From Bradyrhizobium sp. SRL28 (GTDB taxonomy: Bacteria; Pseudomonadota; Alphaproteobacteria; Rhizobiales; Xanthobacteraceae), in NCBI RefSeq assembly GCF_018596315.1, contig NZ_JAHEAG010000002.1, forward strand, positions 620,001 to 684,000: DNA of 64,000 nucleotides, in the 5' to 3' direction. Under the pieces are notes generated by a model that did not search any database, was not told the origin of the DNA, and saw only the letters and a list, made by a program, of their open reading frames with translations. Positions 1 through 8,679 of this stretch are shown here, one piece after another. Position 1 is the first letter of the stretch; each line of letters opens with the position of its first letter. Made by a program: the position numbers and the translations under genes.

Positions 1-2
1 AA

Positions 3-839
3 GCAAGTCTTGGCGGAGCGCCACCGGAAGACATAAAGCGCGTTTTGTTGAACGTCGATCAGGCGTGCGGCTCGCATCTGGAGGAGGTGCTGGATGAGCG
101 TCGCAGGATCGTTGCAAAATCCGGTCGGTTTGAAGATCGTGTCGCGCTCGGCGCCCTGTTGGCAGATGTGGGCGAATTCAACGACGCCGACGAAACCTAT
201 CGACGAGCCTTGCGGGAATATCGGGATGTTTCGCCTTTCCCGGTGGCCTGGGTATGTTTTCAGTTAGGCATGCTTTGGGGCGAACTCGTTCCGGAACCAG
301 AATTGGCGCGCGCCGAGCATTGGTATCGCAAGGCAATTGTCAGTTTGCCTTGTTATGTAAGAGCGCGCGTGCACCTGGCGGAAATCTGTTCGGCCACCGG
401 TCGGGCAAGCGAAGCAGCGGCGACGCTCAGGCCGGCGCTCGCCAGCGGCGATCCGGAGGTCTTGTGGAGGCTGGCAGACGTGCTTCATTCCGAGGGTAGC
501 GTTGGCGAGGCAGCTTCACATCTGGAAGCCGCGCGTGCCAGATTCGAGGCACTCCTGGACAAGCACTTGCTGGCATTCGCCGATCATGGCGCGGAGTTCT
601 ACATCGGCAGTGGAGGCGACCCGTCACGGGCGCTGGAGCTCGCGCAGATAAATCTCAGGAATCGCCCGACGCTGCGTGCTTTCGAGCAGACCTATACGAT
701 CGCCCTCGAAGCAGGCGAGGCCGATGCGGCCAACGAAATTTCCGCGAAGGCAGTCAAGCGCTGGGGAAATACGTCCGCGTACCAATTGTCGTCATTTGTG
801 CAAGGCCCACTGGAAGCTGCTGAAGGATCCGCCGCATGA
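3..839 (+). CDS. TPR-repeat protein, 5' end cut by window edge
   Basis: The frame is open from the window edge to the stop at 839, so the gene probably starts upstream; the first possible internal start is a TTG at 45, which would give 264 residues. The protein is helical and Ala/Glu/Arg-rich. Two stretches read as tetratricopeptide repeats (around ALLADVGEFNDADETYRRAL and AEHWYRKAI...VRARVHLAEI, followed by SATGRASEAAATL). TPR proteins are scaffolds for protein contacts; no catalytic domain is visible. The stop overlaps the start of the next gene (ATGA), so the two are probably translated together. Specific function is unknown. Confidence 0.7.
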   Translation, partial: ASLGGAPPEDIKRVLLNVDQACGSHLEEVLDERRRIVAKSGRFEDRVALGALLADVGEFNDADETYRRALREYRDVSPFPVAWVCFQLGMLWGELVPEPELARAEHWYRKAIVSLPCYVRARVHLAEICSATGRASEAAATLRPALASGDPEVLWRLADVLHSEGSVGEAASHLEAARARFEALLDKHLLAFADHGAEFYIGSGGDPSRALELAQINLRNRPTLRAFEQTYTIALEAGEADAANEISAKAVKRWGNTSAYQLSSFVQGPLEAAEGSAA

Positions 840-1048
840 TCGTCGATCGTCGGGTTTTCGTCGCCGGCGCAGCCGTTGCTGCGGTTGCGCCCGCTTTTCG
901 GATGTTGCCGGCAAAGGCTGCCGTGCCGGAAACGGCCGCGATCCAGCAACCTGCCTTCATGATCAGCGGCTGGAGCGCAGAAGATGGCAGCGTCGATAAC
1001 CAGGTCTGGCTGAGGGTCGGTCTCGGGTGGAGAACTGCCTGGCGGTAG
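836..1048 (+). CDS. Small secreted hypothetical protein
   Basis: A 70-residue product that starts in a 4-bp ATGA overlap with the TPR gene. The N-terminus (DRRVFVAGAAVAAVAPAF) is a charged stretch followed by a hydrophobic segment and an AKA-like cleavage site, so the protein is probably exported; the double Arg hints at, but does not prove, Tat export. The mature part is about 40 residues, with Trp residues near the end (VWLRVGLGWRTAWR). I recognise no domain. The overlap with the TPR gene is the main reason to treat it as real. Confidence 0.55.
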   Translation: MIVDRRVFVAGAAVAAVAPAFRMLPAKAAVPETAAIQQPAFMISGWSAEDGSVDNQVWLRVGLGWRTAWR

Positions 1049-1144
1049 GCTGGCCAGCCGGAGTCACCGAGCCTGAGGCGCCGCTGCCGGGTTGGGGCGC
1101 ATTCTACTTTGCATGGGGTTGTTTTCGTGATTTTTGCAGGCGCC

Positions 1145-1417
1145 GTGAAACCGCTCGTGAAATTTGTCGCCCTGGCCTTTATTACCATGGCGCTGAACGG
1201 CGGCGCCCACGCGCAAACGGCTGCCCCCGCGACCACGATTCCCGCTGGCACCACGCAGGGGCCCTGGACGAGCGCGAAGCCTGGCAATTCTGGAAGCTAT
1301 TGCAGTCCGGGCGAGTATGCGGTTGGTATCGAGATCGAGGTTGCACCGTCTGGAACAGGTCCCTGTGCTGAATGCATTTCCAGACTTCGCGTTATTTGCC
1401 GGCGTTACGGGATCTGA
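1145..1417 (+). CDS. Small secreted Cys-containing hypothetical protein
   Basis: From the GTG at 1145 the product is 90 residues. It opens with two lysines and a hydrophobic stretch ending in GGAHA-QT, a good signal-peptidase I site. The mature part has a low-complexity Thr/Ala/Pro stretch and then four Cys residues (SYCSPG, GPCAECI, RVICRR), which suggests disulfides in the periplasm. An in-frame TTG at 1109 is possible but would put extra residues before the signal peptide. The ribosome-binding site is weak. No family recognised. Confidence 0.45.
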   Translation: MKPLVKFVALAFITMALNGGAHAQTAAPATTIPAGTTQGPWTSAKPGNSGSYCSPGEYAVGIEIEVAPSGTGPCAECISRLRVICRRYGI

Positions 1418-1468
1418 GCCATCCGGCCGGTTTGTGGAAGGCGGTCACTCAGTGACATTTCAACCCGC

Positions 1469-1936
1469 CTAATAATAATTGCGGAAATACTCGGCGGCAT
1501 AAGGCGGGTTGCCCAGCATATCGACGGGGTCGCCCTCCAACAGTGCGCTGACCTGCGTCTTGTAATCTGCAGAGACATCATCGGGCTGCGGTATTGGCTG
1601 GGTGAGAATGGCACGATAGCTTTGATAAGCGTCCTTGGTGCCGATGAAGATGCACACACAATGCTGCGGCTCGGCATAGAGATACCGGACGTTACCCCCG
1701 CCGAGGTTATGAATCACGAAGCGATGCGGTGGCAGCGCGTGCAGCGCTTTTCTGCCGGCGGCATCGTTGGCAAAATGCACTTTGAAGCCCGCGGAGGACA
1801 GATAGAAACTGTTCTTGTCGAGGAATGGTTTGCTCGGCGGTTCTACAGCCAACAGCGAAGGGCATGGCATCAGCAAGATAGCGGATAAAACGGCCAAGGA
1901 GCTACGGCTCGACAAAACCGCTCGGTTTGCTGGCAT
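1469..1936 (-). CDS. Exported hypothetical protein
   Basis: I chose the ATG at 1936 because it puts a signal peptide at the N-terminus (MPANRAVLSSRSSLAVLSAILL...). A longer upstream reading has no hydrophobic start. The product is 155 residues. The Cys in LLMPCPSLL lies near the end of the hydrophobic stretch, but the surrounding residues are a poor lipobox. The mature part contains HRFVIHNLGGGNVRYLY and a Cys pair (HCVCIF), and ends in AAEYFRNYY. It is convergent with the small gene to its left. No family assigned. Confidence 0.6.
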   Translation of the reverse strand: MPANRAVLSSRSSLAVLSAILLMPCPSLLAVEPPSKPFLDKNSFYLSSAGFKVHFANDAAGRKALHALPPHRFVIHNLGGGNVRYLYAEPQHCVCIFIGTKDAYQSYRAILTQPIPQPDDVSADYKTQVSALLEGDPVDMLGNPPYAAEYFRNYY

Positions 1937-2192
1937 GATTTTGACACTCCGATCTCGAGTAATCGAACTTAGAAAAGGAATCGTGAGTAGCCTATGCATA
2001 ATCGGCATCAGGTGCGGGACCCACGTTACAGTCCAGCGCACGGCAGCTGAGCGGGATTGGCGGGAGTTCTCGAACTGAATGAGGCGTTCGTTTCCCACCT
2101 TGTCTGTGCCGAAAGTGCATAGCGCGGATTGGCGGTTCTGTCACAGTTCGACCGGACCTCGCTCGCCTGAAAGATTGCCCAGGGGTGACAAG

Positions 2193-2540
2193 ATGCTGAA
2201 AGCACTGGCCACTGCGATAGCAGTTCTCGCTGCAGCAAGTTCGCACGTTCGGGCGCAAACAGACCTCACGGCATACGCGGATGCTAACGGTTACATTGAC
2301 GTGCAGGCACTAACGTGTGCTGCCCTTGCAGGAACCTGGCAAGGCGATGCCGACAGGCTGACCACCTGGTACAGTGGCTGGTACAACGGCCTCGCAAAGA
2401 AGCACTACTTCAACATAGCCCGTACGAAAGAGCTGGAACATGAGGTGATTGTCTATTGCAAAGCAAATCCGCAGATTCGGATCATCGAAGCGATCGACGT
2501 GATGCTCAAGCAAGAGAAACACAAGGCCTCGTTCAAGTGA
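2193..2540 (+). CDS. HdeA/HdeB-family acid-stress chaperone
   Basis: The product is 115 residues with a signal peptide ending at about residue 21 (SSHVRA-Q). The mature part matches the HdeA/HdeB pattern: LTCAALAGTWQGDADRLTTW, then SGWYNGLAKK, then VIVYCKANP. Cys42 and Cys89 are the pair that forms the family disulfide. HdeA-type proteins unfold at low pH in the periplasm and hold other proteins in solution. The start is fixed by an AGGGG about 8 bases before ATG 2193. It stands alone, facing away from the exported protein to its left. Confidence 0.85.
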   Translation: MLKALATAIAVLAAASSHVRAQTDLTAYADANGYIDVQALTCAALAGTWQGDADRLTTWYSGWYNGLAKKHYFNIARTKELEHEVIVYCKANPQIRIIEAIDVMLKQEKHKASFK

Positions 2541-2765
2541 AGGTACGATGTGTGATTTTCGCGGTCGCCCCGGTCTGAATGAGACTTCGGGGAGGAATGA
2601 CCTCGCCAGCAGATCGCAAACTTCCTGTCATTCCTTTGTTCGGTAGAAACAGGCGCCATTCTTTCGTCCCGGCCAAGATTTGCACGGCCGTCGCGCGGAG
2701 TGGGCGGTCAAGGGCTGCCGTCAGGCCGGCGCGCCAGCGCTTCACCCTTGACGGCCGCAAGCACG

Positions 2766-3430
2766 ATGGCAGGCTGGCGATCTTTCGAGACGATGCTTTG
2801 CATTCTGACAGCCTTGGCAGCCTCGTTGCCGTTGAACGGTGCAGCTATGCCGGACGGGCATCGGCGGCCACACATCGAGCGAACGGCATATCCATCCATC
2901 CGCTAGCCGCCTTTGTCACCGAAGCATCCAGACGTTTCGATGTTCCAGAACATTGGATACGTGTGGTGATGCACGTCGAAAGCGGCGCAAAACAGCGGGC
3001 ACGGTATTCCAAGGGCGCACGGCCCCGATGCAGCTCATGCCAAGGACCTGGGCGGAATTGCGCGCTCGATATCGTCTCGGCGCCGATCCCTTCGATCTCC
3101 ATGACAACGTTTGGGCGGGGGCTGGATACATCCGCGAACTCAATGATCGTTACGGCATGGCCGGGTTCCTGGTCGCGTACAATGCAGAACCTGGGCGTTA
3201 CGAACGTCACTTGGCAACAGATCGGCCGTTTCCGGAAGAGACGCAAGCGATGTCGCGATGCTCGAACCGATGATCGAAAGCAAGCGGGTCAACGTGCGGA
3301 TTGATGCCGTCGCGAAAACATTTGCCTGGACGAACTCTTCGTTGCTTACGACGCGCGCCGCAGGCTTCTCACCTAATGGCAGATTACCGGTTGACATGCG
3401 TAAGTGCCGTTCGTCACGGGCTCACGAACG
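2766..3430 (+). pseudogene. Lytic transglycosylase, conjugation type, frameshifted
   Basis: Pieces of one soluble lytic transglycosylase appear in four successive reading frames. A signal-like start (MAGWRSFETMLCILTALAAS) begins at 2766. HPLAAFVTEASRRFDVPEHW plus HVESG (the region of the catalytic Glu) follows in a second frame to about 3025. APMQLMPRTWAELRARYRLG and AYNAEPGRYERHL follow in a third frame to about 3250. DVAMLEPMI continues in a fourth. The breaks are near 2850, 3015-3030 and 3250. Such VirB1-like enzymes open the cell wall for type IV secretion and usually sit just upstream of the relaxase in Trb-type integrative elements, as here. The right boundary is approximate. Confidence 0.8.
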
Positions 3431-3850
3431 CATGGATCCCGCCTGGAGAATGCAAGTCGCGACCGGGCTGATAGCGAACGCTGCTCGCAATCGAAGCAGC
3501 GAGATAAGGAGCGCTGCTTGTTTAGAGAAATTGCAAAAAAGCGTAGGAGGGAGTTGACTTTGCACGCCCGATTAGGAAGGCAAGATAAAGCGAACTTCGT
3601 TCGCGGCGCGCTTCGCTTGCAAGTGCTTGTCTGCACATTGGTTTTGCACGGCTCGGTTTGAGCCGGCGAGGTGGGGCGGGGGCGTTTCTGATACTTTCTT
3701 CTTTGCTTTCAAGGGTCCGAAGGCCATCGCTCGCGATGTGTGGGGAATGAGAGGCCGCACCGCCTACGCTGATGCAAGTATTTCCGCGCTTTTCCGCGAC
3801 GAGCGTATTTGTCTCTTGCCGAACGCGTTTCGACTTCCAATCGTCGCCTC
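3431..3850 (+). other. Gene-free stretch between pseudogene and relaxase
   Basis: No convincing coding region is seen. In related elements a small DUF736 gene usually lies between the transglycosylase and the relaxase. I looked for its start and central motifs and did not find them, so it has probably been deleted or has decayed. The stretch is locally A/T-richer than its neighbours. It should contain whatever promoter the relaxase uses, but I see no clear one. Confidence 0.4.
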
Positions 3851-5956
3851 ATGGCACGCGACGAAGACGACTTTCGCATCCGTCCTGGCAAGGTCCGTGG
3901 TCGCAGTGAAGCACGGACGAGTGCGCGCCGGATCGGCGGGATGCGCCGACGCCCGGCCGGCTTCCTCGGCGAGGTCCATCAGGCCATCCGCCGGGCGGGC
4001 GGCAACCCCGATCGGCTGGGCGGGACCGGAAAGGCGAGCGGCCGGTTCAATGCGCGGGGCCGGGGCGCCGCGACAGCGGAGGAGCTGAAGGATCGGAGCG
4101 CGTGGAAACGGGACGGGAGCGGACTGAGTACACGGTCGCGACGCGTGGCGGTGAAGGCCCGCGTCGTGAAGCTCAATCCGCAGCGCGGAGCCGCGCGTGG
4201 ACGGCAGTTCGTCAGCGCCAAGGCGGTGGACGCGCATCTGCGTTACCTCGAACGGGACGGTGTGACGAAGGACGGCGAGAAGGGCCAGGTCTATTCGGCC
4301 GAGCACGACGCGGAGGATGGCCGTGCCTTTCTCGACCGCGGCCGTGATGACCGTCATCAGTTTCGTTTCATCGTCTCGGCCGAGGAGGGCACGGAGTTGG
4401 CCGACCCGCGCCAGACTACCCGCGATTTGATGAAGCAGATGGAAGTCGACCTCGGGACAAAACTCGACTGGATCGCGGTCGACCATCACAACACGGGCCA
4501 TCCGCACACCCACATCCTCGTTCGGGGCATCACCGACGACGGCAAGACCCTCAACATCGCCGGGGACTATATCGCCTACGGGATCCGCGAACGGGCTAGC
4601 GAGGTTGTCACCCGGGAACTGGGCCGGCAGACCGAGCTTGAGGTGACAAAGCAGCTCGAGCGGGAGGTGGACGCCGATCGCTTTACCCGGCTCGACCGCA
4701 TGCTGATTGCCGAGCAGCAGGGGAAGGAGTTTGCGGACCTGCGCCCCGACCAGGATATGCGCGACACGTTCCGCCAGAACCGGGCGCTGCTGATCGAGCG
4801 GGCGCGCAAGCTGGAGCGCATGGGGCTGGCGACCGAGGTCGAGACCGGGCGATGGATTCTCTCGCCCAAGGCTGAGCCCGCGCTGCGGGAGCTTGGCGAG
4901 CGCGGTGATATCATCAAGACCATGCACCGGGCGCTGGACCGCGAAGGTCTCGCGGAGGACCGCCATCCTGGCAACTACGTCCTCCACCGCGCGCATGTAA
5001 CCGAGCGCATCGTCGGCCGGGTGCTTGACAAGGGGCTTGGCGGCGACGAGATGGGCGAGCGGGTGCGGCTGGTGATCGACGGGGTCGACGGGCGCGTGCA
5101 TCATATCGAGATGGATGCCGCCCGCGCCGAGGAGGTCGGCCGAGGCATGATTGTCGCGGCCGGCTCCGTCCCTCCCGGGCCGCGCGCTGCGGACCGCAAC
5201 ATCGGAGATGTTGCAGGTGAGGGTGGCATCTATCGTCCGTCCGAGCATCTGGAGCGGGCGCGAACTGCCATCGACCGCATCGGCGGCGATCCCGAGGCCT
5301 TCGTCCGCTCCCATGTCCGCCGGCTGGAGGCGTTGCGCCGGGCCGGCCATGCCGAACGGATCGACGCCGATCGCTGGCGCGTCCCGGCCGACGTTGTCGA
5401 GCGCGGCCAAGCCTACGATCTGGCGCGGGACCGCGCCAACATCCGCATCAGCGTCCTGTCTCCTACCGGCCTTGACCAGCAGATCGGCCATGATGGCGCA
5501 ACCTGGCTCGACCGGGAGTTGGCCTCGCACAGCCGTGCCACACTTGCCAATACCGGGTTTGGGCGGGAGGTCACTGAGGCAATGGAACGGCGCAGGCAGA
5601 GCCTCGTGAACATGGGCCACGCCGTCCGGCTGGAGGACGGCCGTATTCGTGTCTCCAAGGATTTCATTTCCAACTTGGAGCGCGCGGAGGTGACTCGTGT
5701 CGGCAGGGCCATGGCTGCCGAACGCGGGCTAACGTTCACCCCGGCCAGGACCGGCGCATATGTCAGTGGCACACTTGTTGGCTCCGCCCAACTCGCGAGC
5801 GGTCGCTTCGCCATGATCGATGACGGCATCGGTTTCCAGCTGGTGCCGTGGCAACCGGTGCTAGACAAGCGCATCGGCCAGCATATCTCCGGCACAGTGC
5901 GCGATGCTGGTGGCATCGAATGGAATTTCGGTAGGAAACGGGGGCTGGGGATATGA
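3851..5956 (+). CDS. Relaxase / mobilisation nuclease, DUF3363 family
   Basis: A 701-residue VirD2-like relaxase. I chose ATG 3851 because MARDEDDFRIRPGKVR is the usual family start; an upstream TTG at 3809 only adds unrelated residues. The N-terminal half carries the HUH-type metal-binding motif around residues 210-225 (DWIAVDHHNTGHPHTHILVRG minus its last residue), with the histidines that hold the metal for nicking DNA at oriT. The C-terminal half (DUF3363) ends intact in FQLVPWQPVLDKRIGQ...IEWNFGRKRGLGI. The length is normal and the frame is open, so it may still work. No coupling protein or mating-pore gene is nearby, so on its own it could only mobilise DNA with outside help. Confidence 0.9.
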   Translation: MARDEDDFRIRPGKVRGRSEARTSARRIGGMRRRPAGFLGEVHQAIRRAGGNPDRLGGTGKASGRFNARGRGAATAEELKDRSAWKRDGSGLSTRSRRVAVKARVVKLNPQRGAARGRQFVSAKAVDAHLRYLERDGVTKDGEKGQVYSAEHDAEDGRAFLDRGRDDRHQFRFIVSAEEGTELADPRQTTRDLMKQMEVDLGTKLDWIAVDHHNTGHPHTHILVRGITDDGKTLNIAGDYIAYGIRERASEVVTRELGRQTELEVTKQLEREVDADRFTRLDRMLIAEQQGKEFADLRPDQDMRDTFRQNRALLIERARKLERMGLATEVETGRWILSPKAEPALRELGERGDIIKTMHRALDREGLAEDRHPGNYVLHRAHVTERIVGRVLDKGLGGDEMGERVRLVIDGVDGRVHHIEMDAARAEEVGRGMIVAAGSVPPGPRAADRNIGDVAGEGGIYRPSEHLERARTAIDRIGGDPEAFVRSHVRRLEALRRAGHAERIDADRWRVPADVVERGQAYDLARDRANIRISVLSPTGLDQQIGHDGATWLDRELASHSRATLANTGFGREVTEAMERRRQSLVNMGHAVRLEDGRIRVSKDFISNLERAEVTRVGRAMAAERGLTFTPARTGAYVSGTLVGSAQLASGRFAMIDDGIGFQLVPWQPVLDKRIGQHISGTVRDAGGIEWNFGRKRGLGI

Positions 5957-6507
5957 GTGTCACCAATGTCGTTGCCAGCTTGCAGACATAGGGCCAGACC
6001 GGCGCCATCCCCTCAAGGCTCGCGCTATACGCGCGCCCGGCTCCGCCGGCTCACGGCCTTGACCGGATGTCGCCGGCCCGGCAACGGCTCGCCATGCTGG
6101 TAAGGTCAGGGGTCACGCGCTTCGCGGCGTATCACTGCCAACTCCAGAGAAGAAGTAATCCGCCGCCTGCAAGCATTTCTACGCCGCAAGTCGATGATGC
6201 GAATTTCTGACTTTCGCTGTGGGTCTCCGCGCTGTTTCCATCCGATGGATCCTGACGAGAGAGCGTCGGCATGGCAGCAGAAGAAGAGAAACGGCAGGGA
6301 CCTCGTCCCGCCAACGACAACGGATCGCCTAACGGCGTGTCTCTCGATCCTCGAATCTTGCGGATTCCATGCTCAATTCCGAAAGAAGATTGCAAAGTCA
6401 GAGACATCTTTCCGGCGTTCGTTCATGGCGCGGAATCGCTGCGTGACAATACCCTAATTGTCGCGAAATCGGAATCCGCTTACGAGCGAAGGGGAGAGCG
6501 CCATCCC
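5957..6507 (+). other. 550-bp stretch with possible gene remnant
   Basis: No gene can be called with confidence. From ATG 6271 an open frame joins the next small gene and includes RPANDNGSPNG and DPRILRI. These resemble fragments of a short protein (PANDN...DPRILxIAEAIGRQIAREQ...) that often precedes recombinases in rhizobial elements. The expected EAIGRQ continuation is missing and is replaced by unrelated sequence. I read this as a truncated remnant. The segment 6010-6120 is GC-rich with several short inverted repeats but no named structure. Confidence 0.35.
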
Positions 6508-6810
6508 ATGCCCGCACGGATGCAAGCCACCGCAGAGGACAAGCAAACCGCCGAGGATCGGTCCACTCGCGACTACCTCGAAACGACCCGTGCGTTTTGG
6601 CAACCCTATGCTGAGCGCGAGCTAACCCGTGAAGATGCCCGCGAAATGGCCCGCAACCTCATTGGCTTTTTCACCGTGCTGCGCGAGTGGACACGCAGAG
6701 AGCGCGAGCGTGCAACACGCGGAGTCGTGGAGACAGGTTCGACACCCGCGCCCCGCAAGCGTCGAAGACCGCGCAGCCGCGCCACAGCAAACGATAAAAT
6801 GCAGTCTTGA
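6508..6810 (+). CDS. Small hypothetical protein of mobile element
   Basis: From ATG 6508, preceded by AGGGGAG about 11 bases upstream, the product is 100 residues. It is charged and helical (STRDYLETTRAFWQPYAERELTREDAREMARNLIGFFTVLREWTRRERERA) and ends in a basic tail (RKRRRPRSRA) typical of nucleic-acid-binding proteins. I recognise the general type as small ORFs found just upstream of recombinases in rhizobial elements, but no function is established. The same frame stays open upstream to 6271, so a longer start cannot be excluded. Confidence 0.55.
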   Translation: MPARMQATAEDKQTAEDRSTRDYLETTRAFWQPYAERELTREDAREMARNLIGFFTVLREWTRRERERATRGVVETGSTPAPRKRRRPRSRATANDKMQS

Positions 6811-6875
6811 TGCCGAATTGACTTGCTCTCTCGCACGCGTGCTGATTCGATGCGCCATCGCTGCGCGAGGTCGCC

Positions 6876-8426
6876 ATGAGCAAAATCAACACCGCAAATA
6901 ACGGCGCTCCAAAGTCAAACAAGGTGCTGGCTTATGCGCGCGTCTCCTCCAAGGAGCAGGATATGGAGGGATTTTCCATCGCCGCGCAACAGAAGCTCCT
7001 GCAAGCCTATGCCAGCGGGAACGGCCTCATCATTGAGAAAGAATTTATCGACGTGGAGACGGCGAAGGCAAGCGGCCGCTTGAATTTCAACGAGATGGTG
7101 AATTACCTCAAGAAGCATCCCGGCATCCGTACTTTGCTGGTTGAGAAGACCGACCGTCTTTATCGCAACCTCAAGGATTGGGTGCTCCTCGACGAGCTTA
7201 ACATCGAAATCCACCTCGTGAAGGAAGGTGTTGTTCTCTCGCAAGAGTCAAAATCATCCGAAAAATTTTTCCACGGCATCAAGGTGCTGATGGCAAAGAA
7301 CTACATCGACAATCTTTCGGAAGAAGCTCGCAAGGGCCAGCAGGAGAAAGCCGAGCAGGGCATCTGGCCAACCAAGGCCCCGCTCGGCTATCTCAACGTA
7401 CAGGGCGCGGACGGCAAGCGCATTATCGCGCCCGATCCCGCCGTCGCATCCATCATCGCCAAGATATTCGAATGGTACGCGCCGGGCGTCCTCTCGCTTG
7501 AGGAAATTGCTGACAAGGCGCAAGCGGCCGGACTTTTGTATCGGCGGACGGGTGCCACCGTTCCTGTGAGCGCTGTGCATACCATTCTGCACAACCGCAT
7601 CTATACTGGTGAGTTTGTCTGGAAAGGCCGCATCTATAAGGGACGCCACACGCCGTTGATCTCTGTGGACCTGTTCGAGCGGGTTCAGGACGCGCTTAAC
7701 AGCCGCCAGAGGAAGAAGCTCCGCCGTGCAAAGAATGACTTTGCGTTCTCGACGCTCGTGCGCTGCGGCCATTGTGGCTGTGCCCTGACCGGAGACATCA
7801 AGAAAGGTCGCTACATCTACTATCGCTGCACGGGCTACAAAGGCCGCTGCCCGGAGCCCTATGTCCCGGAAGCCGTTCTGTCTAGGAAGTTCTCGGAATT
7901 GCTGCGCCAACTCGACATTGGCGAGGCCGCTCTTCAGCTTGTCTCGGAAGGCCTTAAGTCCAGCCACGTGGATCAAGCCAAGGAGCACGCGCAAGCAATC
8001 AAGCGGCTGCAGGCAGAATACGACCGCATCCAGTCGCGCATCCAGGCGATGTACGTCGATAAGCTGGACGCAAAGGTGGACCCCGGCATGTTCGAGCACC
8101 TGTCTGCCGACTGGCGCAAGCAGCAGGACCGGTGCTTGCGCGAGATCGAGCAGCGCCAGTCAGCTGATCAGCACTACCTTGAGGAAGGCGTCACTATCCT
8201 TGAGATGGCGAGGAACGCCCAACGCCTGTTCGACAGCGAGGAGCCGATGCAGAAGCGGCGGCTCCTCAATTTCGTTGTTTCGAACTCCACATGGGCGAAT
8301 GGAGAGCTGAATGCTAAGTTGCGCGAACCATTTGGATTTATTGCTCAAATGGCGAGGTTTACTTCCGGCGGCGGTTCATCAAATCGGGGAAGCTTCGCCG
8401 ATCATTCTGGTTGGCTGGGGAACTAG
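6876..8426 (+). CDS. Large serine recombinase (integrase)
   Basis: A 516-residue site-specific recombinase. The N-terminal resolvase domain has the catalytic Ser24 in YARVSSKEQ and the arginines of the family (EKTDRLYRN). A recombinase domain follows (about 165-275), then a zinc ribbon at about 296-325 (RCGHCGCALTG...YYRCTGYKGRC) and a long coiled coil (about 350-430). This is the layout of large serine integrases that insert phages and genomic islands. The final codons (GWLGN-stop) lie inside the 3' end of the adjacent tRNA-Gln gene, so the gene sits at the very edge of its own integrated element. No frameshift is seen, so it may be active. Confidence 0.92.
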   Translation: MSKINTANNGAPKSNKVLAYARVSSKEQDMEGFSIAAQQKLLQAYASGNGLIIEKEFIDVETAKASGRLNFNEMVNYLKKHPGIRTLLVEKTDRLYRNLKDWVLLDELNIEIHLVKEGVVLSQESKSSEKFFHGIKVLMAKNYIDNLSEEARKGQQEKAEQGIWPTKAPLGYLNVQGADGKRIIAPDPAVASIIAKIFEWYAPGVLSLEEIADKAQAAGLLYRRTGATVPVSAVHTILHNRIYTGEFVWKGRIYKGRHTPLISVDLFERVQDALNSRQRKKLRRAKNDFAFSTLVRCGHCGCALTGDIKKGRYIYYRCTGYKGRCPEPYVPEAVLSRKFSELLRQLDIGEAALQLVSEGLKSSHVDQAKEHAQAIKRLQAEYDRIQSRIQAMYVDKLDAKVDPGMFEHLSADWRKQQDRCLREIEQRQSADQHYLEEGVTILEMARNAQRLFDSEEPMQKRRLLNFVVSNSTWANGELNAKLREPFGFIAQMARFTSGGGSSNRGSFADHSGWLGN

Positions 8427-8485
8427 GATTCGAACCTAGACAAACAGAGTCAGAGTCTGTTGTGCTACCGTTACACCATTCCCCA
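8412..8485 (-). tRNA. tRNA-Gln(CTG)
   Basis: Read on the minus strand, the sequence folds as a cloverleaf. The acceptor arms are TGGGGAA and TTCCCCA, the anticodon stem is ACAGA/TCTGT with loop CTCTGAC giving anticodon CTG, and the T arm is CTAGG-TTCGAAT-CCTAG, followed by discriminator G and encoded CCA. The total is 74 nt. The 3' end (8412-8426) overlaps the last codons of the convergent recombinase gene. The tRNA itself is complete, as expected when an integrating element restores the 3' end of its target. Confidence 0.95.
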
Positions 8486-8679
8486 ATAATTGCTCAGTGA
8501 CATCAATAGGTTAGGTGGATGTCCCGGCAATCGGCTGGAGCGGGATTTTGCAAATCACCGCTTTCGCTGGTGCGTCGTTCTACTCGCTCGGTCCGGGCCT
8601 TGGCAAGCGCGGAAGGAGGGGCATTTTCGGGGCCGAATTGCAGGGGTTGCTGCGGGCGGCATTTGCCGCGGTCCCGGGG

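Noticed and set aside
3764..5620. 618-codon open frame on the minus strand opposite the relaxase
   Set aside because: It mirrors the relaxase gene in a high-GC region, has no recognisable motif and no ribosome-binding site. The relaxase has HUH and DUF3363 signatures.
7254..8099. 281-codon open frame opposite the serine recombinase
   Set aside because: Antisense to a gene with catalytic Ser and zinc ribbon; no support of its own.
8486..8679. Extra gene or att copy between the tRNA and the TetR gene
   Set aside because: No frame with a ribosome-binding site and no second copy of the tRNA end could be seen by eye.
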